Shown: piece by piece, positions 43,123 to 51,865 of the stretch
Layout: the number at the start of each line of letters is the position of its first letter
Position numbering within the stretch: the stretch's first letter is position 1
From: an uncultured Bacteroidia bacterium
GTDB taxonomy: Bacteria > Bacteroidota > Bacteroidia > Bacteroidales > UBA932
Assembly (NCBI GenBank): GCA_902779785.1
Contig: CACZDC010000005.1
Span: 31,326 to 95,325 of the forward strand
DNA length: 64,000 nucleotides
Direction: 5' to 3'
The notes under the pieces: model-generated
Database searches by the model: none
What the model was told of the DNA's origin: nothing
Seen by the model: the letters and a program-made list of their open reading frames with translations, nothing else
Program-made: the position numbers and the translations under genes

Positions 43123-44906
43123 ATGGATTCAATGCTGATTTCGCGGATAATAAAGTTAGAGTACTCTGTCACATAGAGTTTGCTGCCGTCAGGCGACATC
43201 CGAATCTCTCCAGGTGTCGAGAAACAGGCCGATCTGCCAATTCCATCATTTGTTCCAGCCTTGCCACTTGAGCCCATGACGGTCTGTACAACGGCATTAT
43301 CATAGCCAAGAGAGCCTTTCAAAATGAATTTAATCACCTTATTTGAGTCGTCCGCCACATATATATTGCCTTCCGGATCCACGGTCATGCCGAACAAATT
43401 GGACCCGAATTTTGATGAGAGTGGTTCTCCGGGAGTACCGTCATCGTCTGATTTGGCCCCGCGGATTCCCGCTATTACTCGCTTGCTCCCGTCAGGGGCC
43501 ACAGACAAGACCTGGCAACCGGCTGTTGTTACGATTAACTGACCATCAGGAGCAAACTGCATTGCCAGAGGACCATCTTCAAACTCGCAGAACAATTCCA
43601 CAGCAGAGAAATCACCTGCCGGCGCCTTGAATATAGCCTGTGATCCGTCCCTTACCAGTACATATCCATTCCCTGCAGAATCAAAACAGACATCCATCGG
43701 TGATGTGCCGCTGAAGTTGGAATTGACTATTTCGCCGACATTATTCTTATAATTATATCGGACTATCCTGTTGTTTCCTTTACTGGCAATGTAAACCCAG
43801 TCACCATGGACACATCCTCTCCAGGCGGCATTCAAATAACTCTTAGCAGCGGAAGAGGAAGTGACATTATACGTGGATAAATCCATATAACGAAGGGCAT
43901 TGTTGCCATTGTCGAAAATCATCATACGTCCGTCTGGCAGGAAAACGACACCGCGGGGTTGCCAGTATTTGACCTCAGTGGGGCCACCGTCAATGACCGT
44001 AGACATATCTGCAGCCCTGCCCTTGAGCCCGGAGATTGTTTTTACCGTGTAGCGGTATTTTTTTGAGAGGTAAAGGAAGGCCGGCCCCTCAGCCGTCTGG
44101 TCACCCACCGTGATAATAACAGGATAGCTCCCGGCGGGATTCTCAGGAACCTTGATTCTAAGTTCCCTCTTTGATGCTGAAAGGACCTCTGCCCTGACTC
44201 CGTTAATCGAAACTATGTTCTTCTGAATGTCTTCACTGAAACGAGTACCGCCGAGCACAATCTCCTCTCCGGCGACACCCATGGCGGGGGTAACCGAACT
44301 GATGCCAAGCTCCGGCATCCTGTCATATGTAAACTCGGGCCCGGTTGCCGTCTGAGCGTCCACAGTCACCACAAACGGATACTTGCCTTCAGGATTATCC
44401 GGCAAGATGACAACTATCCTTCCGGAAGTAGACGACAGGATCTCACAGTCTTTCCCGTTAATCGTCACACGGTTATGCTCGCTGCGGGGAGAAAACAACT
44501 GTCCATATATCGTAACCTTGTCTCCCTCGTAGCCATGGGCCGGCGAATATGAAAGGACCTTGAGGACTTCCGCTTCCGGATGTTCAGCATAACGGAAATG
44601 CAGTCCACCGCTTTCCCGACCATCGACACTCACTGTCACTTCGTATGTCCCGAGTGCTTTCTCCGGCATCACAATGCAAATACGGTCAATACTGGCCGAT
44701 TCTACGGCTGCAGCCGTCCCGCCGACACTGACCTCCACCTTGTCCCCGGAAAGATAGTACCCTGAGATTGTAGCTTTGCTCCCGGGATAACCAGCCTTGG
44801 GGATTACAGATAAGAGCTTAGGAGCAAACGGTCCCTGTTCAACTATACCATCCTTGCAGCCACAAAGAGCGGCAAGGGATAAAAGTATATACAAGTACTT
44901 TTTCAT
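43119..44906 (-). CDS. IPT/TIG and NHL propeller lipoprotein (three TIG domains)
   Basis: 595 residues from the ATG at 44906 (MKKYLYILLSLAALCGC, lipobox). Three IPT/TIG domains (each with PxxGxxGxxVTIxGxxF, about residues 30-270) precede an NHL propeller (GVVFLPDGRMMIFDNGNNALRYM, FDSAGNGYVLVRDGSQAIF, DPEGNIYVADDSNKVIKFI, SPDGSKLYVTEYSNFIIREI). The frame is open upstream without a stop and continues the truncated phosphodiester glycosidase gene, so the start is inferred from the internal signal peptide. Paralogue of the next gene in the locus. Confidence 0.8.
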   Translation of the reverse strand: MKKYLYILLSLAALCGCKDGIVEQGPFAPKLLSVIPKAGYPGSKATISGYYLSGDKVEVSVGGTAAAVESASIDRICIVMPEKALGTYEVTVSVDGRESGGLHFRYAEHPEAEVLKVLSYSPAHGYEGDKVTIYGQLFSPRSEHNRVTINGKDCEILSSTSGRIVVILPDNPEGKYPFVVTVDAQTATGPEFTYDRMPELGISSVTPAMGVAGEEIVLGGTRFSEDIQKNIVSINGVRAEVLSASKRELRIKVPENPAGSYPVIITVGDQTAEGPAFLYLSKKYRYTVKTISGLKGRAADMSTVIDGGPTEVKYWQPRGVVFLPDGRMMIFDNGNNALRYMDLSTYNVTSSSAAKSYLNAAWRGCVHGDWVYIASKGNNRIVRYNYKNNVGEIVNSNFSGTSPMDVCFDSAGNGYVLVRDGSQAIFKAPAGDFSAVELFCEFEDGPLAMQFAPDGQLIVTTAGCQVLSVAPDGSKRVIAGIRGAKSDDDGTPGEPLSSKFGSNLFGMTVDPEGNIYVADDSNKVIKFILKGSLGYDNAVVQTVMGSSGKAGTNDGIGRSACFSTPGEIRMSPDGSKLYVTEYSNFIIREISIESI

Positions 44907-45767
44907 AAGCATCATCATTATTAATAGGTTTGTAAACCCTCCACCGTCCAGATTGGACGCCCACTCACAGCCAAGTGCCTTCATAATTTCGCCCATTTCC
45001 CAATATAACATGCCATCTGACCAGGTAGGCTGACGGCCGTCACAAATCATAAAATACAGAGTCTTGCGGTCCGCGGTATATCCGACAACATTTCGTGGGT
45101 ACCTCCATGGGGAATAGGCACTGAAATCCAACGGAACGATTCCGTCTCTGACGACCACTACGCCACTTCCGGAAAGATCTCGGAACTCTGCCTGGTGAGG
45201 GCGGTAATATGCAGAATCCCTGATAATAGGTAATCCGTCGTAGTCAAAGGCGACGAAACTGATAGCCTGGTCAGTGAGGGTCGAAGAATAGAAAAAATCA
45301 TCCTTAAGGACGGAACCATCCCTGTGAATCGGGCCACGTGTTTTACCATTGGATGTATCCCAGAAATCTGCATTGACGGCAGCGACGACCCTTCTTCCGG
45401 GCTTGTCGACAAAACTTATCATTTCTGTCGGGGTCTGCCGGGCTCCGATTACATAGCTGTCCTTGTCTCCGGGAAGGACAAGACGCATTTTCACCCCGGG
45501 GGTTTCAAGATTAACCCTCAGGATAAAGACATGCTCCACCTTATAATCAGATGTCTGCAGGTGAATATCGGTTTCATCGACTCCTGTGGCAAGAAGGAAT
45601 GTCGTATCCGCATATACATGGGCGACGCTTCCTGCTTTTGAAACCATTCTCCCCAACTCTGTCCTTGGCACATACGATGTGTCCGGGATATCAGATGGAC
45701 CCTCCGGAAGTTTCTTGCATGCAATCAGGATTACCAGTCCTGACAGAATCAAATATATCTTTTTCAT
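44907..45767 (-). pseudogene. Phosphodiester glycosidase (NAGPA family) lipoprotein, truncated and fused in frame to the next gene
   Basis: Starts MKKIYLILSGLVILIAC (lipobox). Family PF09992-like motifs: RRVVAAVNADFWDTSNGKTRGPIHRDG and a final CEWASNLDGGGFTN. In the family the NLDGGG motif is followed by a further C-terminal part; here it stops at once and the frame runs through LLIMMML into the signal peptide of the IPT/NHL lipoprotein. This points to a deletion of the gene's end. The family hydrolyses sugar-1-phosphate diesters (uncovering enzyme type). Activity without the missing strand is doubtful. The ATG is 11 nt after the SusD stop. Confidence 0.72.
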
Positions 45768-45777
45768 AGCGCGCAAA

Positions 45778-47079
45778 TCAATTATCCTCCTGACTGACTA
45801 CCCATAGCGGATGCTGATGCAGAGCCTTGTTCAAGGTCAATTCCCTGGAAGGGATAGGAAGTACAGTATATTTCTTCTCTAGACCTACAGTTTTTTCATA
45901 TTTCCCTGTACGGACCAAGTCATACCAGCGAAAACCCTCCCCGAAGAGTTCCAGGCGGCGTTCTTTGAGAACCGCATCAAGGAAGGCTGATTCGTTGCCA
46001 GGGTGAACATCTTGTAAACCTCTGAAACGGCGCAAGTCATTCAGGCGGTCGATACCTCTTGCCAATCCCTTTGCCTCGGCACTTATGAGATACATTTCAG
46101 CAAGCCGCGTGATATAAATAGGATCCTGGCCGGCATCGCCCTGGTAATACTTGTTCACCACGTTGTTACTCCCCTGGATATCAACGGAATACGGGGTACG
46201 CTTGTCATAATGGACAAACATATCCATAGCTTCCTGTGTCGGACAGAAGGTATAGCTCCCTCCGACCTCGGATTCCTTGGTATAGTAGTATGATCCGATA
46301 TTAAAAGAACCTTCATTCATCTGATTTGAGAAGGTGAATATTTCCTCCTTGTTGGCTTTCCCCCTGAAAATCAAAGAGAAGTCCGCAAGGGCGAAGCGTC
46401 CGCAAGTTATGAGTTCCTCCGCCAGATCCGCCGCTTCCGTTTTCTTCCCCATTGCAAGGTAGACTCTTGCAAGCAGAGCCTTGGCCGCATCTTTGGATAC
46501 GTAGTTTTTGTCCGAGAAATCAGGGGCCATCGCCGCCGCCTTTTTGAATTCTCCTTCGATGAATTCCCATACCTTTGCCTCCTCTGTCTGAGGAACGTCA
46601 TAATCCACCGGACCGGTCACAATCGGCACGTCACGCCACCTGGTAACCAAATAATAGTAGTAAAGTCCACGGAAGAAGTAGCCGATACCGCACAGTTCAC
46701 TCTTACGGGGGCTGTCAGGAAGCTTTTCAGCGGCAATAATATAATTATTGATTTGGTACAGTCCGGCATAATATCCATTCCATGGACTGCCGACTATGCT
46801 CTGACCAGGAGCAATGGCACCCTGGACAACAAGTTTCGGGGTATTGGTGGAAGTCGCTCCGGGACGTATCAGGTCGCCACCTATAATGTCAAAAAGGGCA
46901 TAACCGTTGAATGTTGGTTTGTACTGGGCTATATTGTACACCCCAACCATAAGTAATTCCACATCATCCTGTGTCATTTTATCCACGCCCTTGGCATTAT
47001 GGGGACTCTGGTCAAGCAGTTTGTCGCAGGAACACACTGTCAGCAAGAGAGCAGCAGATATTAGTATAACTTTTTTCAT
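45778..47079 (-). CDS. SusD/RagB-family nutrient-binding lipoprotein
   Basis: 433 residues, shorter than the usual 500-600. Lipoprotein signal MKKVILISAALLLTVCSC. SusD features: DKLLDQSPHN, GLYQINNYIIAAEKLP, a TPR-like block (AEVKGLARG replaced by AEAKGLARGIDRLNDLRR), and the ending EGFRWYDLVRTGKYEKTV...YTVLPIPSRELTLN. Binds the ligand at the cell surface as a lid over the SusC channel. Directly behind susC (5-nt gap). Confidence 0.93.
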   Translation of the reverse strand: MKKVILISAALLLTVCSCDKLLDQSPHNAKGVDKMTQDDVELLMVGVYNIAQYKPTFNGYALFDIIGGDLIRPGATSTNTPKLVVQGAIAPGQSIVGSPWNGYYAGLYQINNYIIAAEKLPDSPRKSELCGIGYFFRGLYYYYLVTRWRDVPIVTGPVDYDVPQTEEAKVWEFIEGEFKKAAAMAPDFSDKNYVSKDAAKALLARVYLAMGKKTEAADLAEELITCGRFALADFSLIFRGKANKEEIFTFSNQMNEGSFNIGSYYYTKESEVGGSYTFCPTQEAMDMFVHYDKRTPYSVDIQGSNNVVNKYYQGDAGQDPIYITRLAEMYLISAEAKGLARGIDRLNDLRRFRGLQDVHPGNESAFLDAVLKERRLELFGEGFRWYDLVRTGKYEKTVGLEKKYTVLPIPSRELTLNKALHQHPLWVVSQEDN

Positions 47080-47084
47080 ACGCT

Positions 47085-50000
47085 CTACAGTTTAAGGTTA
47101 ACTCCGATTGAGAAACTGGTAGGCTGCGGAATCCACATGCAGTCCAAACCCATCTTGGTAGCAGTCATTGACGTATTGACTTCAGGATCAAGAAAACGAA
47201 ACGGGCTGTAATGCCAGACATTGTCCCCCTGTAAGTAAACACGCAGTTTCTCTATACCTACTCTCTTGGTCAGACGCTTCGGGAGCGTATAACCCAGTTG
47301 GACCGTCTTGAGACGGATATATGAGGCATCATGAAGGAAGCGGGTATTCTTGAACATTGTGGAGTTCCAGGTATAACCGTAAATGGCACGAGGAACTGTA
47401 TTGCTAGTTCCTGGTCCCGTCCATCTTGAGAGCGCCTCGCTTTCCTGAGCCGGCCAGTTGCCGTTTCCCAGGCGGAGACCACCGGTCCAGTACTCGTAAA
47501 GTTTTGCTCCGTATGAGAAAGCAAAGAAGATGTTTGCATCAAAACCCTTCCAGGTAAAACTATTTGAAAGACCTCCTGTAAACTTAGGGTTTGCACTTCC
47601 GACGAACTGTGCATCATCCTCTTCTTTGATGTCCCCGTCTTTATTGACGTCATCGTAGATAACATCACCTGCCCTTACTCCATAATGTTCATACTGATAT
47701 GTCGGGACTTCCTCGTCACTTTGATAGATTCCCAGCATCTTAATCATATAAAAACTACCAATTTCCTCACCTACTTTGAGCGCATGATAATCATCGGTCT
47801 TCAGAATCTCATTATCACCAATCAGTGAAGTAAGACGATTTTTCACAAAGGAAATGTTGAAATCTCCCTTCCAGTGGAAATCTCCTTTTCCGAGATTGCC
47901 GCCGACGGAGAACTCCAGACCTTTGTTCTGCATCGTGCCGATATTGCTGGTAAGTTGGGTATAACCTTTCGTCGCAGAAATCGGCATATCATAAAGAAGG
48001 TTTTCCGTATTCTTGATAAAAGCATCGGCGGTAAAACTCAAAGCCCCCTGGAAGAAACTCAGATCCACCCCGACATCATACTGGTGAGCTGTTTCCCACT
48101 GAAGATTCTCGTTCCCCGGCTGCATTACAGCATATCCATTTTTCCCGTTGTAATTATATCCGGCATTAATCAAGGTTCTCCATGCATAGTTCCCTATACC
48201 CCCTTGATTACCAGTAGCTCCATAGCTTGCCCTGAGCTTAGCCTGAGTCCCGGACCAGTTCCAGAAAGGCTCCTCAGACAGGTTCCAGCCCAGCGAAACA
48301 GAGGGGAAAAATCCATAACGGTGATTGAAATCCGAGGCAAACTTTGAAGAACCGTCCAGACGGGCGTTTACAGTGGCAAGATATCTGTTTCTGTAATTAA
48401 GCGTGGTACGCAACATAAAAGATTGAAGCGCCCATGTTGACAGCCCGGTGGTGTAGTCGGTAATTTCCGCTGCCACGGAGTTTACATCGAATTCCTTATC
48501 CGGGAAGCCCTGACCCTTCTGCATAGCCGTTGAATTATTGTCCATCTGGAAAGAATGACCCAGCATGGCATCCAGATTAAGGCCACCGAAAGCATGCTTA
48601 TAAGTAAGTATATTGTCAACGACAATGGAGGTGAAGTTTCTTCTTGAGTCAGTAAGTACTCCTGAAGAATTGCCATACATATGGTCCTTGCTATAATAGA
48701 CGTGGTCCTCCGCCGACATGAAATCTCCGCCGAAAGTGGTCTTGAAATAAAGGTCCTTAGTGAAATCCACCTGGGCATAGGCACTGCCGTATACCCTATA
48801 AGACTTATTATAAACTTTTTGTTCATTAAGAGCCTGGACCAGGTTATAGTGCAACAGGTCAGCATTGATTATGGTATAACTGCCGTCACTCTTGAAGGGG
48901 GTGTCCCATGGGCGGTGTTCCAGACCGTGAGTAAGCATAGATGTTCCGATTGCTCCGTCCGGGACACGGTTGGCATTGGTGTATGTAAGGTTTATAGTAG
49001 TTCCGAGTTTAAGCCAGGGCTTTATTCTGGAGTTAACACTGGTCTTCACGCCATATTTCTGATACAGAGAACCAATCCCGACACCCTGATTATTCTTAAC
49101 ATGGACCGCTGCATAATAATCCGAATTCTCGCTTCCTCCGGAAAGTGAGACATCCGCCTGATAACTCTGAGCCACCCGGAAAACCATGTCTATCCAACTG
49201 AACTGTGGTTTGCCTGGGAAAGGATTGTCAAGACGGGCGATGGCGCTGCCGGTCTGCCGGTTATAATTGTCAATGGCTTCGTTCTGTACTTCCAAGTAGA
49301 GATCCGCGTCCGCAACCTTTAATCTGTCCAGATTCTGAAGATAACTCAGACCATAGTTAGCGTTGGCGGAGAATTTAGGTTCGCCCTTGCTTCCTTTCTT
49401 GGTCGTGATAATAATTACCCCATTGGTTCCTCTGGAGCCATATATCGCAGCAGAAGCGGCATCCTTCAAGACTTGTATGGACTCGATATCCGCCGGATTA
49501 ATATCCGACAGGGCACTTAACGATTCTCCACTGTAAGCTCCGGTATCTCCGGAAGTGTTGGACATCGGGACACCGTCCACGACATACAGAGGTTCATTCC
49601 CTGCGGTTATTGAACCGATACCACGAATGCTGACTCTGGAACGCGCACCGGGTGTACCGGAAGCCGACGATATGTTTACTCCGGCCACATGGCCCTGCAG
49701 CATAGCATCAGGACTGAGGAAATCGCGCTCCCCTTCATCTGCCGGTTTGAAAGTGGCTATGGAAGAAGTGATATCCCTGCGCTGCATGGTACCATATCCG
49801 ACAACGACGGATTCTTCCAACAGTTGAGTGTCATCAAGCAAAACTATTTCAATTCCGGAAGTGGTCGTTCCAACTGTATAGGCCGCTTCTTTGTATCCAA
49901 GCAGGCTTATCCTTAATACATCACCACGTTTGGCCTGAATGGTAAAACTACCATCCTCATTAGTCATTGAAGCATTATTCCCATTCATTACGACTGCCCC

Positions 50001-50366
50001 TACAAGAGGTCCCAAAGCGTCACGGACTTTACCGGACACCGGGGCAGTCAAATGTTTTCCCTCCTGCGGCTGACTTTTAACGATGAGAATCATTTTCCCT
50101 TTAATGACAGCCTCTGTCCCAGTGCCGTCAAGAATAATGGAGAGGGCTTCTTCAAGAGTCTTTCCGGAAGGCGTACTCACGATTTTGGAAGGGTCCGTGA
50201 TGCGCTCGTTATAAGCGATTGACATGCCGCTCTCTGATTCCACGGTTGAAAGCGCATCCCTGACACTCATCCGCGATGATGGGAAAGAAATAGAGGTCTG
50301 CGCCCGTGCTCCGAAAGAACTCAGAAGCAGGAGCGCAAGCCCAAAGAATAACAAAAGCTTACGCAT
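47085..50366 (-). CDS. SusC/RagA-family TonB-dependent outer membrane transporter with STN domain
   Basis: 1093 residues. Signal peptide (MRKLLLFFGLALLLLSSFGARA), secretin/TonB N-terminal (STN) domain at about 45-95 that contacts the anti-sigma factor, carboxypeptidase-like domain (about 110-190, VSGKVRDALGPLVGAVVMNG), TonB box region EESVVVGYGTMQRRD, plug with GIGSITAGNEPLYVVDGVP and ASAAIYGSRGTNGVIIITTKKG, and a 22-strand barrel ending in SFSIGVNLKL. The STN domain means ligand uptake is coupled to signalling through the FecR/ECF pair encoded next to it. Confidence 0.95.
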   Translation of the reverse strand: MRKLLLFFGLALLLLSSFGARAQTSISFPSSRMSVRDALSTVESESGMSIAYNERITDPSKIVSTPSGKTLEEALSIILDGTGTEAVIKGKMILIVKSQPQEGKHLTAPVSGKVRDALGPLVGAVVMNGNNASMTNEDGSFTIQAKRGDVLRISLLGYKEAAYTVGTTTSGIEIVLLDDTQLLEESVVVGYGTMQRRDITSSIATFKPADEGERDFLSPDAMLQGHVAGVNISSASGTPGARSRVSIRGIGSITAGNEPLYVVDGVPMSNTSGDTGAYSGESLSALSDINPADIESIQVLKDAASAAIYGSRGTNGVIIITTKKGSKGEPKFSANANYGLSYLQNLDRLKVADADLYLEVQNEAIDNYNRQTGSAIARLDNPFPGKPQFSWIDMVFRVAQSYQADVSLSGGSENSDYYAAVHVKNNQGVGIGSLYQKYGVKTSVNSRIKPWLKLGTTINLTYTNANRVPDGAIGTSMLTHGLEHRPWDTPFKSDGSYTIINADLLHYNLVQALNEQKVYNKSYRVYGSAYAQVDFTKDLYFKTTFGGDFMSAEDHVYYSKDHMYGNSSGVLTDSRRNFTSIVVDNILTYKHAFGGLNLDAMLGHSFQMDNNSTAMQKGQGFPDKEFDVNSVAAEITDYTTGLSTWALQSFMLRTTLNYRNRYLATVNARLDGSSKFASDFNHRYGFFPSVSLGWNLSEEPFWNWSGTQAKLRASYGATGNQGGIGNYAWRTLINAGYNYNGKNGYAVMQPGNENLQWETAHQYDVGVDLSFFQGALSFTADAFIKNTENLLYDMPISATKGYTQLTSNIGTMQNKGLEFSVGGNLGKGDFHWKGDFNISFVKNRLTSLIGDNEILKTDDYHALKVGEEIGSFYMIKMLGIYQSDEEVPTYQYEHYGVRAGDVIYDDVNKDGDIKEEDDAQFVGSANPKFTGGLSNSFTWKGFDANIFFAFSYGAKLYEYWTGGLRLGNGNWPAQESEALSRWTGPGTSNTVPRAIYGYTWNSTMFKNTRFLHDASYIRLKTVQLGYTLPKRLTKRVGIEKLRVYLQGDNVWHYSPFRFLDPEVNTSMTATKMGLDCMWIPQPTSFSIGVNLKL

Positions 50367-50372
50367 ATTATA

Positions 50373-51230
50373 CTATTCAAGAATAATCGTATTACCACTT
50401 CGTCCAAACCGCATTCCCGGGACGATCATGCAAATCGCGCCAAGCAAATCATCCAGAGTCTCCCCATGAATGAAACTCGCTGTTATCGCTGTGCTGTCGT
50501 ACTTCGTTGAGGTCAAAACTATGGACACATCATAACGCCGTTCAAGAGTTTTTATAACGTCGCGCACTGAAGAAGACCGGAAACATAGATTCCCGTTTTC
50601 CCATGCTATCGATTCAAGAGCATTGACCGAAGCAGTAGTAATTGCACCGCCGGTCTTAAAATAGGAGAAACACTGGTTAGGATTAAGAGTAACTGACCTC
50701 TCTTCTTGACCGCTGGGGTAGGCCGTGATGACTCCCCTGTACAGGGTAGCCTCAACTATGGGGTCGTCATAATAGGCTTTCAAGTCAAAACGAGTTCCGT
50801 GGACTTTGACCGTCACATCCGAAGTGTTGACATAGAAAGGGTGGCTCTCATCGGAAGTCACATCGAAGGATGCTTCTCCCGAAAGGAAAACACTACGTTC
50901 AGAAACAAAGGATTCGGGGAATACCAGCATTGATTCTGCGTTAAGGACAGCCTTTGTCCCGTCTGGGAGAATCACCTCACGAACCTCACCGCGATGCGTC
51001 GAAACCTGACAAAGATCAGGGACGCTTGCCTGATGACGCGATACCCACAGCCATGCGGCCAGAGGAGAAAGAATAATTGTCAACAACGATGCAGCAACGA
51101 CAAAACGCTGCCAGAGGCGCCACCTTTCGCGTCTGTGAATCCTTGAACGAGTTGCAATCCATGACTTTTCAATTTCCAGGGGCGTGACACTGCTTATGTC
51201 CAACTGCTCCCAACCGGGGAATGACTTCAT
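50373..51230 (-). CDS. FecR-family anti-sigma factor
   Basis: 285 residues. A short cytoplasmic N-terminus, one membrane segment (about 44-66, FVVAASLLTIILSPLAAWLWV), the FecR domain (VILPDGTKAVLNAESMLVFP, FDVTSDESHPFYVNTSDVTVKVHGTRFDLKAY) and a C-terminal DUF4974-like domain that meets the SusC STN domain. Usual N-terminal helical part is short. It lies 6 nt before susC on the same strand and diverges from the sigma gene. Confidence 0.92.
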   Translation of the reverse strand: MKSFPGWEQLDISSVTPLEIEKSWIATRSRIHRRERWRLWQRFVVAASLLTIILSPLAAWLWVSRHQASVPDLCQVSTHRGEVREVILPDGTKAVLNAESMLVFPESFVSERSVFLSGEASFDVTSDESHPFYVNTSDVTVKVHGTRFDLKAYYDDPIVEATLYRGVITAYPSGQEERSVTLNPNQCFSYFKTGGAITTASVNALESIAWENGNLCFRSSSVRDVIKTLERRYDVSIVLTSTKYDSTAITASFIHGETLDDLLGAICMIVPGMRFGRSGNTIILE

Positions 51231-51253
51231 TATTAGTTTTCTTTGCTGTGTAT

Positions 51254-51274
51254 ATAAGACGAAGCATCCCCCAT
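51254..51274 (-). promoter_or_regulatory. Possible ECF-sigma promoter of the anti-sigma/susCD operon
   Basis: On the minus strand an ATGGGGGATG tract is followed by CGTCTTAT (51254-51261); CGTC is a common -10 core of ECF sigma promoters. No primary-sigma TAnnTTTG lies before the anti-sigma gene. A weak pattern match only. Confidence 0.3.
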
Positions 51275-51289
51275 TTGCACCTATACTTT

Positions 51290-51321
51290 TTTGGGGAAAT
51301 TATAAAAATAATGTAATTTTG
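51290..51321 (+). promoter_or_regulatory. Promoter of the ECF sigma gene
   Basis: TTTG (51290-51293), 20 nt, TAATTTTG (51314-51321); the ATG at 51329 follows after 7 nt. Confidence 0.6.
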
Positions 51322-51328
51322 CCGAGAA

Positions 51329-51865
51329 ATGAATATGGACGAGAAGGAACTAATAAGACTGACATCAGAAGGCGATGAAAACGCCTTCCGTCAGTTATTT
51401 GACTATTATTACCCAAGAACAAGAGTATTCTTCTCCCAATATACACGTAATATAGAGGACGCACGGGATCTGGCTCAGAACATATTCGTAAAACTCTGGA
51501 CTCTGCGAAACACTCTTCCCGACCTCATCAGTTTCCCTGCATATCTTTATAGGATATGCCGAAATTCCGCTATTGACTATGCCAGGAAGCATAGAATCAT
51601 GCTTGACATAGAGGAAAATTTCGCAGAGACAGACTCGCTGGACGAAGACTATTTTGCCCGTGAGATGCGTTCAAGAATAGAAAGCCGGATTGCAGAAATG
51701 CCTGAGAGACGGCGACGTGTAATCACTATGTCAAGAATAGAAGGGAAAAGCAATGAAGAAATCGCCGCCGAGATGGGCATTACTAAAAAAACGGTGGAAA
51801 ACCACCTGAACGCAGCTTTGAAGGAACTGCGCAAACTCAGTTCTTGTTTCGTTTTCTTCCTATAG
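51329..51865 (+). CDS. ECF RNA polymerase sigma factor
   Basis: 178 residues. Region 2 (ENAFRQLFDYYYPRTRVFFSQ, IEDARDLAQNIFVKLW, SFPAYLYRICRNSAIDYARK) and region 4 helix-turn-helix (SNEEIAAEMGITKKTVENHL) are complete. Pairs with the divergent FecR-like anti-sigma to switch on the SusCD locus. Sigma and anti-sigma are divergent here rather than in tandem. The last 29 bp overlap the convergent lnt gene. Start at 51329; a second ATG two codons on is possible. Confidence 0.93.
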   Translation: MNMDEKELIRLTSEGDENAFRQLFDYYYPRTRVFFSQYTRNIEDARDLAQNIFVKLWTLRNTLPDLISFPAYLYRICRNSAIDYARKHRIMLDIEENFAETDSLDEDYFAREMRSRIESRIAEMPERRRRVITMSRIEGKSNEEIAAEMGITKKTVENHLNAALKELRKLSSCFVFFL

